A stretch of 64,000 bases of DNA from positions 2,593,001 through 2,657,000 of the forward strand of contig NZ_CP113432.1 in NCBI RefSeq assembly GCF_026686735.1, read 5' to 3'. This document shows positions 30,346-39,400 of the stretch, piece by piece. Position 1 is the first letter of the stretch, and each line of letters starts with the position of its first letter. The translations under genes and the position numbers were made by a program. This stretch comes from Pseudomonas triclosanedens (lineage in GTDB: Bacteria > Pseudomonadota > Gammaproteobacteria > Pseudomonadales > Pseudomonadaceae). The notes under the pieces are model-generated. The model had not been told where the DNA came from. It made no database searches and worked only from the letters and a program-made list of their open reading frames with translations.

Positions 30346-31414
30346 TACTGAAACATCCGCCGAAACGGTCGCCGACCGTATTCGGCGGCGCTTCGCGGCC
30401 GCGCTCGACGAACGCGGCTACCGTGCCGACGATGCCCAGCAGGCGGCGGTCGAGCACCTCGCCATATGGCTCGACGACTTCCTCGCAGGCCGTCATGGCT
30501 TCCTGCGCAAGCCGGTGGCGGGCGTTTACCTGTGGGGTGGTGTCGGGCGCGGCAAGAGCTTCGTCATGGACAACTTCTTTGCCGCCGCGCCGATCCAGGC
30601 CAAGCGCCGCGTGCACTTCCATGCCTTCCTGCAGGAGTTGCAGGGGCGCATGCTGGCCTTCACCGGGCAGTCCGACCCGCTGGTGCGGGTGGCCCGCGTG
30701 ATCGCCGAAGAGACCCGGTTGCTGTGCTTCGACGAATTCCACGTCCACGATATCGGCGACGCCATGCTCCTGGGGCGCATGCTCAAGGTGCTGGTGGATG
30801 AGGGCGTGGGGCTGGTCTGCACCTCCAACTACCAGCCGGAAAACCTCTGCCCGAACCCGTTGTACCGCGAGCGCTTCCGCCCGGCCATCGAGTTGATCGA
30901 AAAACGCTTCGATGTGGTCTCGGTCGATGCCGGCGAGGATTACCGCGAACACAGCACTTCGCTGGAGGAGTGGGGCAGCTACCTGTGGCCGGCCCGCGCC
31001 GACGACCTCGAGCTGATCGGCTCGCGCCTGGGGCTGGCGCAGGATGCGCGTTTCGATGAGGTGTTGAGCGTCAATCACCATCCGCTGAGGGTGCATGCCC
31101 ATGACGATCATTGTGCCTGGATGGACTTCAGCGAGATGTTCGAGCGCCCACGCTCGGCCAGCGACTACCTGTGGCTGATCGAGCGCTACCCGCGCATGGC
31201 TGTCAGCGGGCTCGGCCCGCTGGCGGACTATCCGCCGGACGTGAGCATGCGTTTCCTGAACTTCATCGACATCGCCTACGACCGCCAGTTGAAGCTGCAA
31301 CTGTTCGCCAGCGTGTCGCTGGAGGAGCTTGCGGCGGGCGGTGCGGCGGTGGATTTCGCGCGCACGCTGAGTCGCATGCGGCAATTGAAGGCGGAGCCGC
31401 TGCAGTTGAAGTGA
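30317..31414 (+). CDS. zapE: AFG1/ZapE-like ATPase
   Basis: A P-loop AAA-type ATPase of about 365 residues in the AFG1/ZapE family, which in E. coli binds the division ring and in mitochondria the inner membrane. Walker A is GGVGRGKS and Walker B LLCFDEFHVHDIGDA. The characteristic VCTSNYQPENLCPNPLYRER segment follows. The ATG at 30317 overlaps the end of pcaG by 29 bp; a TTG at 30335 is a possible alternative. Pseudomonads usually carry another ZapE elsewhere, so this copy is probably a paralogue tied to the pca cluster. Its role here is not known. Confidence 0.85.
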   Translation: MLKRCSLIFDTETSAETVADRIRRRFAAALDERGYRADDAQQAAVEHLAIWLDDFLAGRHGFLRKPVAGVYLWGGVGRGKSFVMDNFFAAAPIQAKRRVHFHAFLQELQGRMLAFTGQSDPLVRVARVIAEETRLLCFDEFHVHDIGDAMLLGRMLKVLVDEGVGLVCTSNYQPENLCPNPLYRERFRPAIELIEKRFDVVSVDAGEDYREHSTSLEEWGSYLWPARADDLELIGSRLGLAQDARFDEVLSVNHHPLRVHAHDDHCAWMDFSEMFERPRSASDYLWLIERYPRMAVSGLGPLADYPPDVSMRFLNFIDIAYDRQLKLQLFASVSLEELAAGGAAVDFARTLSRMRQLKAEPLQLK

Positions 31415-31430
31415 GGCAGTAAGCTATGTT

Positions 31431-31484
31431 CGATAATCGGCCATTCGTGTTGCGATAATCGCCCGCCCGTGTCGATAATCGCCC
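31431..31484 (+). promoter_or_regulatory. three PcaR operator repeats
   Basis: Three direct copies of CGATAATCGsCC start at 31431, 31453 and 31473, spaced 22 and 20 bp apart (two helical turns). The first reads GTTCGATAATCGGCC, 13 of 15 identical to the PcaR box GTTCGATAATCGCAC described in P. putida. They cover the likely promoter of pcaR (start 31511), suggesting autoregulation. Confidence 0.75.
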
Positions 31485-31510
31485 GGCATCCGCCTGCCAG
31501 GACAACAATA

Positions 31511-32353
31511 ATGACCGACGCTCCCCGTGCCAGCCTGCCGCCCCTAGCGCCGCCGATCGTCGCATCGCCGGCCAAGCGGATCGAAGCCTTCACCGGCGAT
31601 CCGAACTTCATGACCTCGCTGGCCCGTGGCCTGGCGGTCATCCATGCGTTCCAGGAGCGCAAGCGCCATCTGACCATCGCGCAGATCAGCCACCGTACCG
31701 AGATTCCCCGCGCCGCCGTGCGCCGTTGCCTGCATACGCTGATGAAGCTGGGTTACGTCACCTCGGACGGCCGCACCTATTCGCTGCTGCCGAAGGTGCT
31801 CACCCTTGGTCACGCCTATCTGTCGTCCACGCCGCTGGCGGTCACCGCGCAGCCGATCCTCGATCGCCTGAGCGAGCAACTGCACGAAGCCTGCTCGATG
31901 GCGACCCTGGAGGGTGACGAAATTCTTTACATCGCCCGCTCCGCAACGCCGCAGCGGCTGATCTCCGTGGACCTGAGCGTGGGTAGCCGGCTACCGGCCT
32001 ATTGCACGTCGATGGGGCGCATCCTGCTCGCGGGGATGGACGACGAAGCCCTGGAGGACTACCTGGCCCACGCGGACCTGCAGGTGAAGACCAGTCGTAC
32101 CGTACACACCCCGGAAATGCTGCGGGCCAGCATCGCGGAGATCCGCCAGCAGGGCTGGGTGATCATCGACCAGGAGCTGGAGGTCGGCCTGCGCTCCATC
32201 GCCGTGCCGCTGAAGGATTCTGCCGGCCAGGTGCTCGCCGCGCTGAACGTTGGCACCCACGCAGGCCGGGTCTCCCGCCATGAGCTGGAAACGCGCTTCC
32301 TGCCGGTACTGCTGGAGGCCAGCCGCGAGCTGGGCACGCGACTGTTCCACTGA
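31511..32353 (+). CDS. pcaR: PcaR, IclR-family regulator of the beta-ketoadipate pathway
   Basis: A 280-residue IclR-family protein with an N-terminal winged helix (MTSLARGLAVIHAFQERKRH; RAAVRRCLHTLMKLGYVTSD) and a C-terminal effector domain (YIARSATPQRLISVDLSVGS; RLPAYCTSMGRILLAG). In pseudomonads PcaR responds to beta-ketoadipate and controls pcaK, pcaF, pcaBDC, pcaIJ and itself. None of these targets is in this window. The start at 31511 is set by family similarity and an AGGA about 10 bases upstream. Confidence 0.95.
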   Translation: MTDAPRASLPPLAPPIVASPAKRIEAFTGDPNFMTSLARGLAVIHAFQERKRHLTIAQISHRTEIPRAAVRRCLHTLMKLGYVTSDGRTYSLLPKVLTLGHAYLSSTPLAVTAQPILDRLSEQLHEACSMATLEGDEILYIARSATPQRLISVDLSVGSRLPAYCTSMGRILLAGMDDEALEDYLAHADLQVKTSRTVHTPEMLRASIAEIRQQGWVIIDQELEVGLRSIAVPLKDSAGQVLAALNVGTHAGRVSRHELETRFLPVLLEASRELGTRLFH

Positions 32354-32359
32354 TCGCGC

Positions 32360-32903
32360 TCAGCGCTGTTCCAGGTAGGCCGGGGGGGACGGCGTCGACC
32401 AGCCAGACGCCGTTGGCCGAGCGGTAGAACCGGTGGCCGGCGCGCTACATCTGACCGCTGCGCACGACCAGGATGATCGGCTTGCCGCGTCACGAGCCGA
32501 CCCGGTCGGCGGTATCACGGTCCGCGCTCAGGTGCACGTGCTGGCGCTTCATGGGCTTTAGGCAATCTGAAGGATCCCGCCATCGCGGTAGGGGCGTACT
32601 GTGATAGAGCGCTTCGGGTGGCTCGCACGACTCCAGTTGCAGATCGATGCTGACCGAGTGCCCCTGGTTGGCGCGGATGCGCAGGCCGTCCTCGCTGAGT
32701 GCAAAGCGTTGCTTGTCGTTGGGCGCGACCACTTCGTCGAGCATGGCGTGGTCGAAGCGGTGGCCCTTGCGAGTTGACTGCGCGAGTAGTTCGTCGACGC
32801 CCGCCCAGCCATTGGCGTCGAGGGGCAGGCCGGCGCTTTCCGGGCTGTGGCGCAGGATCCGCGACAGCCACTTGCCGATGGATTTCCGTTCGTGCTCGTT
32901 CCT
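32360..32903 (-). pseudogene. kptA: degraded RNA 2'-phosphotransferase (Tpt1/KptA)
   Basis: The family core is clear: ERKSIGKWLSRILRHSPESA, GHRFDHAMLDEVV, SEDGLRIRANQGHS and LKPMKRQHVHLSADRDTA. Several lesions are visible. The expected ATG reads AGG at 32903-32901. The segment between LYHST and LKPMKRQ is out of register with the family. In-frame TGA (after DRVGS, near 32488) and TAG codons interrupt the C-terminus. One extra C in a 7-C run shifts the last residues, after which AYLEQR-stop would be restored. KptA removes 2'-phosphates from RNA and is dispensable in bacteria. The gene is non-functional as read. Confidence 0.82.
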
Positions 32904-33077
32904 ATCTTTCCTTGGCGGTGGGTGGATTCTACTTGCCGCGAGGCGAGCCGTGATCCTGTCTCCGGGTGGTATCACGCCGCAGGTCAACGCCACCGCCCAC
33001 TGACCCACGGCAACGAAACCGACGGGCGGCCAACCTAGACTTCGGGACCGCCCTCATCCTCGCGAAAGGAGTCACCC

Positions 33078-34250
33078 ATGCACGTGGATATCGCCATCGT
33101 TGGCGCCGGCCCCGCCGGGCTGTGCCTCGCACGCTCGCTGTCGGGTCACGGCCTGTCGATCCAGTTGATCGAACGACAGCCGCTGGCCAGCCTTGCCGAG
33201 CCGCCCGAGGATGGCCGTGAGATCGCCCTGACCCATGCTTCCCGCGCCGAACTGCACCGGCTCGGCTTGTGGGGGCGGATCGCCGAGGAAGAGGTGGCGC
33301 CGCTGCGCGATGCCCAGGTGCTCAACGGGCCGTCGCTGTTTGCCCTGCGTATCGAGGCGGGGCAGGCGGGCGCCGAGCAGCTCGGCTACCTGGTGCCGAA
33401 CCAGGCGATCCGTCGTGCAGCTTTCGATGCGGTGCATGAATGCCCGGACGTTTCGCTGGTATGCGGGCGGGCGTTGCGCTCGACACGGGTTGAGCGCGAT
33501 GGCGTGGTGCTGACACTGGACGACGGCGGCGAGGTGCGCGCGCGCCTGCTGGTCGCTGCCGACAGCCGCTTTTCCGAAACGCGTCGGATGCTCGGCATCG
33601 GCGCGAGCATGGAGGATTTCGGCAAGACCATGATGGTCTGCCGCATGGCTCACGAGCGCGCGCACCAGCAGGTGGCATGGGAATGGTTCGGCTACGGCCA
33701 GACCCTGGCACTGCTGCCGCTCAATGGTGATCGTTCGTCGGTGGTGTTGACGCTGCCGCAGCGCGAAATGGCGCCGTTGCTGGAGATGGATGAGTCGGCT
33801 TTCGCCCGCGAGATCGAACGTCGCTTCGATCGCCGCCTGGGCACGATGCAATTGCTCGGCCCACGGCATACCTATCCGTTGGTCGGCGTGTTCGCCGATC
33901 GCTTCGCAGGCCCGCGCAGCGCGCTGATCGGCGATGCGGCGGTGGGCATGCACCCGGTTACCGCTCACGGCTTCAATTTCGGCCTGCAGAGCCAGCGTCG
34001 CCTGGCGACCGAGCTGCTGGCCACCCATCGGCGTGGCGGTGATATTGGGGGTGTCTGGCCGTTGCGCCGCTACGCCGCCAGCCATCGCCTGGCGACCTGG
34101 CCGCTGTACCAGGCCACGCGGCTGATCGTCGGCCTGTACAACGACCATCGCCCGCCGGTGCGCCTGTTGCGCAATGCCGGTCTGCGTCTGGCCCAGGGCG
34201 TGTCGCCGCTGCGCCAGGTCATCGCACGTCATCTGACGCAGGGTGCGTAG
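33078..34250 (+). CDS. ubiM: UbiM-like FAD-dependent ubiquinone hydroxylase
   Basis: A 390-residue FAD monooxygenase of the UbiH/UbiF group. The N-terminal FAD motif is GAGPAG (about 9-14), followed by the DGREIALTHAS segment, and the second FAD motif is GDAAVGMHPVTAHGFNFGLQ. The latter matches the ubiquinone hydroxylase subgroup. UbiM-type enzymes hydroxylate C5 (and sometimes other positions) of the ubiquinone ring. The ATG at 33078 follows AAAGGAG. The exact regiospecificity is inferred from overall resemblance only. Confidence 0.82.
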   Translation: MHVDIAIVGAGPAGLCLARSLSGHGLSIQLIERQPLASLAEPPEDGREIALTHASRAELHRLGLWGRIAEEEVAPLRDAQVLNGPSLFALRIEAGQAGAEQLGYLVPNQAIRRAAFDAVHECPDVSLVCGRALRSTRVERDGVVLTLDDGGEVRARLLVAADSRFSETRRMLGIGASMEDFGKTMMVCRMAHERAHQQVAWEWFGYGQTLALLPLNGDRSSVVLTLPQREMAPLLEMDESAFAREIERRFDRRLGTMQLLGPRHTYPLVGVFADRFAGPRSALIGDAAVGMHPVTAHGFNFGLQSQRRLATELLATHRRGGDIGGVWPLRRYAASHRLATWPLYQATRLIVGLYNDHRPPVRLLRNAGLRLAQGVSPLRQVIARHLTQGA

Positions 34251-34371
34251 CGTATTCGCGAATGGGCCCGTGCCGTCGGGAGCCTTGCCCCAGTGGGGTT
34301 TGCGTCGGCGCGGGCTCGTTCGCGACCACTTGCAGCGTGTCGGGGAGCGCTCCCGTGGTTCCGCCGCTACC

Positions 34372-35466
34372 TCACGCCGCCACGGTTTGCCGGGCGCGCT
34401 GCTTCTCCAGTTCGCGTACCAGCGGCAGCACGCGCTCACCGAAGTAGCGAACTTCTTCCTGGAAGTGCAGGAAGCCCGTCAGCACCAGGTCTACGCCCAC
34501 GGCCTTGAGGGCGACGATGCGTTCGGCGATCTGTTGCGGTGTGCCGATCAGGTTTGTCTTGAAACCATCGTTGTACTGCACCAGGTCCTCGAAACTCGAC
34601 CGCGCCCAGTTGCCTTCGCCTTCCGGCGATGCGGCGCCCGCTTGCCTTGCCGCATTGCCGAAGGCGCTTACCGCTTCCGGGTCGGCCTTGGCGATGATCT
34701 CGGCGAGCACCGCGCGGGCCTCTTCCTCGCTGTCGCGGGCGATGACAAAGGCGTTCACGCCGATCTTCACCGAGTGCCCGTTGGCCTGCGCCTTGGCGCG
34801 GATATCGTCCACCTGCGCCTGGATGCCTTCCACACTGTTGCCGTTGGTGAAGTACCAATCCGATACCCGCGCCGCCATGTCTCGCGCGGCCCGCGAGCTG
34901 CCGCCCTGGAAAATCTCCGGGTGCGGGCGCTGCAGTGGTTTGGGTTTGAGGTTGTAGTCGTGGAAGCGGTAGAAATCACCGGTGAAGGTGAAGGCGTCTT
35001 CGGTCCAGATGCCCTTGAGGGCGCGGATGAACTCTTCGGAGCGGCGGTAGCGTTCATCGTGCTCCAGCCACGGCTCGCCGATGGCCTGGAACTCGCCCTT
35101 GAACCAGCCGCTGACGATATTCACCGCAATGCGCCCACCGGTGAGCTGGTCGATGGTCGCCAGTTGCTTGGCTGCCAGCGCGGGCGTCCAGGGGCCGGGA
35201 AGAATGGCGGCGATCACCTTGAGTCTCTCGGTGGAGGCGAGCAGGGCGTGGCTGAAGGCAACCGACTCGTGCTGGTACTCGGCGCCATAGCCAGCGGTAA
35301 AGCGGATCTGCGTCAGCGCGTAGTCGAATCCGGCATCTTCGGCGATGCGCGCGAGCTGGCGGTTGTAGTCGATGTCCCAGTGGGTGCGCTGCTCGATCTT
35401 GCTGACCACCAGGCCGCCACTGACGTTCGGTACCCAGTAGGCGAAGCGGATCGGATGTTGGCTCAT
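34372..35466 (-). CDS. sfnG: FMNH2-dependent dimethylsulfone monooxygenase
   Basis: A 364-residue two-component flavin monooxygenase of the bacterial luciferase superfamily. The N-terminus (RFAYWVPNVSGGLVVSKIEQ) and the segment GGRIAVNIVSGWFKGEFQAI closely match SfnG, which converts dimethylsulfone to methanesulfinate so that its sulfur can be used. A longer upstream frame exists but family similarity starts at the ATG at 35466. A sigma-54-type promoter lies about 55-70 bp upstream, in line with SfnR/RpoN control known for P. putida sfnG. Confidence 0.94.
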   Translation of the reverse strand: MSQHPIRFAYWVPNVSGGLVVSKIEQRTHWDIDYNRQLARIAEDAGFDYALTQIRFTAGYGAEYQHESVAFSHALLASTERLKVIAAILPGPWTPALAAKQLATIDQLTGGRIAVNIVSGWFKGEFQAIGEPWLEHDERYRRSEEFIRALKGIWTEDAFTFTGDFYRFHDYNLKPKPLQRPHPEIFQGGSSRAARDMAARVSDWYFTNGNSVEGIQAQVDDIRAKAQANGHSVKIGVNAFVIARDSEEEARAVLAEIIAKADPEAVSAFGNAARQAGAASPEGEGNWARSSFEDLVQYNDGFKTNLIGTPQQIAERIVALKAVGVDLVLTGFLHFQEEVRYFGERVLPLVRELEKQRARQTVAA

Positions 35467-35518
35467 GGCTCGGATTCCTCGGGTCTGTGGTGCGGCAATA
35501 GCGCCGTACAAGCTTGGG

Positions 35519-35535
35519 AGCAGAACCTGTGCCAT
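35519..35535 (-). promoter_or_regulatory. sigma-54 promoter of sfnG
   Basis: On the minus strand: TGGCAC (35534-35529), five bases, then CTGCT (35523-35519). GG and GC are at the -24/-12 spacing, matching TGGCAC-N5-TTGCW at all but one base. It would start transcription near 35508, giving a leader of about 40 bases. Confidence 0.7.
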
Positions 35536-35763
35536 CGATGAGATTGCTTGTTTATCAATCGGTTGGGATTCTTGTGCGTGAGCGGGGTTGTTTCTCCCGC
35601 CACAGGTTTGTTGCCGAGCTGTTGCGTTGGCAGCAGCATGGTGTGCGACATTCGAACCCGCACCGGAGCGACGAGCGACGGGGCAAAATGATTGATTCAG
35701 CCGCCGGCAGAGCGGCACCTCCTGCGTGCGCAATCCATAACAGGAAAAATCCAGGGGGCACCA

Positions 35764-36084
35764 ATGGCCATCACTTCCAGCGACATCTGCAGCGCCGCCG
35801 ACGACCTCTGCGGTTTCGTCGGCTTCAACCGCAAGACCGGCAAGTACATCGTGCGCTTCAGCGAGGATTCCTTCGGCATGGATGTCGCCGAAGACAGCAT
35901 TCACCCGGCCTGTGAGTTCGTCTGGGCGCCAAAGTCCGGCGAGGTCATGATCCTTAGCCGCGAGTGCCTGCAGATACTCGCCGCGCAGAACATCAACGAC
36001 CGCCTCAACCTGAACGAGGCGCTGCTGACCTATCTGCGCCGCACCGACCTGCCGGAAATCACAGCCCAGCGCCGCCTCAAGTAA
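35764..36084 (+). CDS. conserved hypothetical protein, 106 residues
   Basis: A soluble protein starting MAITSSDICSAADDLCGFVG and ending ITAQRRLK. It contains FNRKTGKYIVRFSEDSFGMD and a helical C-terminal half (LNLNEALLTYLRR). The ATG at 35764 is chosen because a GGGGG purine run precedes it and the upstream extension has poor composition. It is divergent from sfnG and lies upstream of putA. No function was recognised. Confidence 0.75.
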   Translation: MAITSSDICSAADDLCGFVGFNRKTGKYIVRFSEDSFGMDVAEDSIHPACEFVWAPKSGEVMILSRECLQILAAQNINDRLNLNEALLTYLRRTDLPEITAQRRLK

Positions 36085-36249
36085 CCGGGGCCGCGCGTAG
36101 CACTGGCTATCGACATTGTCTGGAACGCCGCCCTGGATGGCGGCGTTCACGTCTTCTCTGCGCAGCGATTCCCGTTGCGTGTTCGGCATCGCTCATGCAA
36201 GCGCAACCTCTACGCGCTGGCCTATGCTGTCCGGAGCAACCTCTGGTCG

Positions 36250-36407
36250 AGGTGCAACCTTGTTTCCTGCGGGTAATACCTTGGTCTGATCCGCCCGTCG
36301 GCGTGCACTGTTTCCACGCCCGGGCCAGGTGCCGGCGCACCGCGCAGGTGCGTGCAATTCAGGGCGAGTGAGCGCTTCCGAAAACAAGGTTGCACCTGGT
36401 TGCACCT
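36250..36407. promoter_or_regulatory. putA control region with three GTTGCA operator motifs
   Basis: AGGTGCAACCTTGTTT (36250-36265) is the exact reverse complement of AAACAAGGTTGCACCT (36382-36397), and GGTTGCACCT is repeated in tandem at 36398-36407. Each copy contains GTTGCA, the consensus reported for binding of the PutA ribbon-helix-helix domain in enteric bacteria. The sites lie 67-225 bp before the putA start. Confidence 0.65.
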
Positions 36408-36473
36408 TTGTGGGCGGCGGTTTAACCTTGCGCCGCTTTGCCACGCTCCACTTTTTTAACAATAGGACGACAC

Positions 36474-39400
36474 ATGGCCACCACCACCCTCGGCGTGAAG
36501 CTCGACGACGCCACCCGCGAACGTCTGAAGCAGGCCGCCCAGCAGCTCGACCGCACTCCGCACTGGCTGATCAAGCAAGCGATCTTCACGTACCTGGAAC
36601 AGGTCGAAGGTGGGCTGACTCCCGCGGAGCATTCCGGTCTGGCCGCTGCCGCAGGCGAAGAGTCGGTGGATGCGCTGACCGAGCAGGGTCTGCAGGTTTT
36701 CCTCGACTTCGCCGAAAGCATCCTGCCGCAGTCGGTGCTGCGCGCCGCTATCACCGCTGCCTACCGCCGCCCGGAAACCGAGGCGCTGCCGATGCTGCTG
36801 GACCTGGCCCGCCTGCCCAAGGCGCAGGCCGACGCCGCCAGCAAGATGGCCCTGGGCATCGCCGAGAAGCTGCGCAATCAGAAAAATGCCGGTGGCCGCC
36901 AGGGCCTGGTGCAGGGTCTGCTGCAGGAGTTCTCCCTCTCGTCCCAGGAAGGCGTGGCGCTGATGTGCCTGGCCGAGGCGCTGCTGCGCATCCCGGACAA
37001 GGCCACCCGCGATGCACTGATCCGCGACAAGATCAGCAACGGCAACTGGAGCCAGCACCTGGGCCAGAGCCCGTCGATGTTCGTCAACGCCGCCTCCTGG
37101 GGCCTGCTGATCACCGGCAAGCTGGTGTCGACTCACACCGAAGCCGGCATGTCCTCGGCGCTCAATCGCATCATCGGCAAATCCGGGGAGCCGCTGATCC
37201 GCAAGGGCGTGGACATGGCCATGCGCCTGATGGGCGAGCAGTTCGTCACCGGCGAGACCATCGCCGAGGCGCTGGCCAATGCCGCCACCATGGAATCCAA
37301 GGGCTTCCGCTATTCCTACGATATGCTCGGCGAAGCCGCGCTGACCGACGAAGACGCCAAGCGCTACCTGGCCTCCTACGAGCAGGCCATCCATGCCATC
37401 GGCAAGGCTTCCCACGGCCGCGGCATTTACGAAGGTCCGGGCATTTCCATCAAGCTCTCGGCGCTGCACCCGCGTTACAGCCGCGCCCAGTACGACCGTG
37501 TCATGGACGAGTTGTACCCGACCGTCCTCGGCCTGGTGAAAATGGCCCGTGACTACGATATCGGTATCAATATCGACGCCGAGGAAGCGGACCGCCTGGA
37601 AATCTCCCTCGACCTGCTGGAGCGCCTGTGTTTCGAGCCGAGCCTTGCCGGCTGGAACGGAATCGGCTTCGTCATTCAGGCGTATCAGAAGCGCTGCCCA
37701 TACGTGATCGACTACGTCATCGATCTGGCCAAGCGCAGCCGTCACCGCCTGATGATCCGCCTGGTGAAGGGCGCGTACTGGGACAGCGAGATCAAGCTGG
37801 CCCAGGTCAACGGCCTGGAGGGCTACCCGGTCTATACCCGCAAGCCGTACACCGACGTTTCCTACCTGGCTTGCGCCCGCAAGCTGCTGGCCGTGCCGGA
37901 AGCCATCTATCCTCAGTTCGCTACCCACAACGCCCATTCGCTGTCGGCCATCTACAACCTCGCCGGGCAGAACTACTACCCCGGCCAGTACGAGTTCCAG
38001 TGCCTGCACGGCATGGGCGAGCCGCTCTACGAGCAGGTGGTGGGCAAGGTCGCCGACGGCAAGTTCAACCGTCCGTGCCGCATCTACGCGCCGGTGGGCA
38101 GCCACGAAACGCTGCTGGCTTACCTGGTGCGCCGCCTGCTGGAAAACGGCGCCAACACCTCCTTCGTCAACCGCATCGCCGACCATAGCATTTCGCTCAA
38201 CGACCTCGTGCTGGACCCGGTGCTGCAGGTCGAGCAGATGGCCGCGCAGGAAGGCACGCTGGGCTTGCCGCACCCGCGCATCCCGCTGCCACGCGATCTC
38301 TATGGCGACGCCCGGCTGAACTCCGCCGGCATCGATCTGGCCAACGAACATCGCCTGGGTTCGCTGTCCTCGGCGTTACTGTCGAGCACCAACCAGGTCT
38401 ACGTTGCCGCGCCGATCCTGGGGTTGGCGGACGCTGCTCCCGGCGAGGCCGCACCGGTACGCAACCCGGCCGACCTGCGCGACGTGGTGGGTCACGTGCA
38501 TGAAGCCAGCGAAGCCGACGTGAACAATGCCATCCTCGGCGCGCTGTCCAGCGCTCAGATCTGGCAATCCACCCAGCCGGCCGAGCGCGGTGCCATCCTG
38601 CAGCGCGCCGCCGACCTGATGGAAGCGGAAATCCAGCAACTGATGGGCCTGCTGGTGCGCGAGTCGGGCAAGACTTTCGCTAATGCCATCGCCGAAGTGC
38701 GCGAGGCGGTGGACTTCCTGCGTTACTACGGCGCCCAGGCCAGCACTCACTTCGCCAATGACAGCCACCGCCCGTTGGGCCCGGTGGTGTGCATCAGCCC
38801 GTGGAACTTCCCGCTGGCGATCTTCAGCGGCCAGGTCGCCGCCGCCCTGGCCGCCGGCAATACCGTGCTGGCCAAGCCGGCCGAGCAGACTCCGCTGATC
38901 GCCGCGCAAGCGGTGCGCATCCTGCTCGAAGCCGGCGTGCCAGCCGGTGCTGTGCAACTGCTGCCGGGCCGTGGCGAGACCGTCGGTGCGCGTCTGGTCG
39001 GCGACGAGCGTGTGCGTGGCGTGATGTTCACCGGCTCCACCGAAGTGGCCGGCATCCTCCAGCGCAACATCGCTGGCCGTCTGGACGCTCAGGGCCGCAC
39101 TATCCCGCTGATCGCCGAGACCGGCGGCCTCAACGCGATGATCGTCGACTCCTCGGCGCTGGCCGAGCAGGTGGTGGTGGACGTGGTCAATTCCGCCTTC
39201 GACAGCGCCGGCCAGCGCTGCTCGGCCCTGCGCGTCCTGTGCGTGCAGGCCGACGTGGCCGAGCGCGTGATCGCCATGCTCAAGGGCGCGATGGCCGAAT
39301 ACCGCGTCGGCTCGCCCGAGCGCCTGCATACCGACATCGGCCCGGTGATCGATGACGAGGCCAAGGCCAACATCGACAAGCACATCCAGACCATGCGCGA

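Noticed and set aside
35467..36189. N-terminal extension of the sfnG frame
   Set aside because: The frame is open but has no resemblance to the family before the ATG at 35466, and it runs through the sigma-54 promoter and the divergent gene.
36456..38351. 631-codon minus-strand frame opposite putA
   Set aside because: It is an antisense shadow; the putA protein on the plus strand shows all expected motifs.
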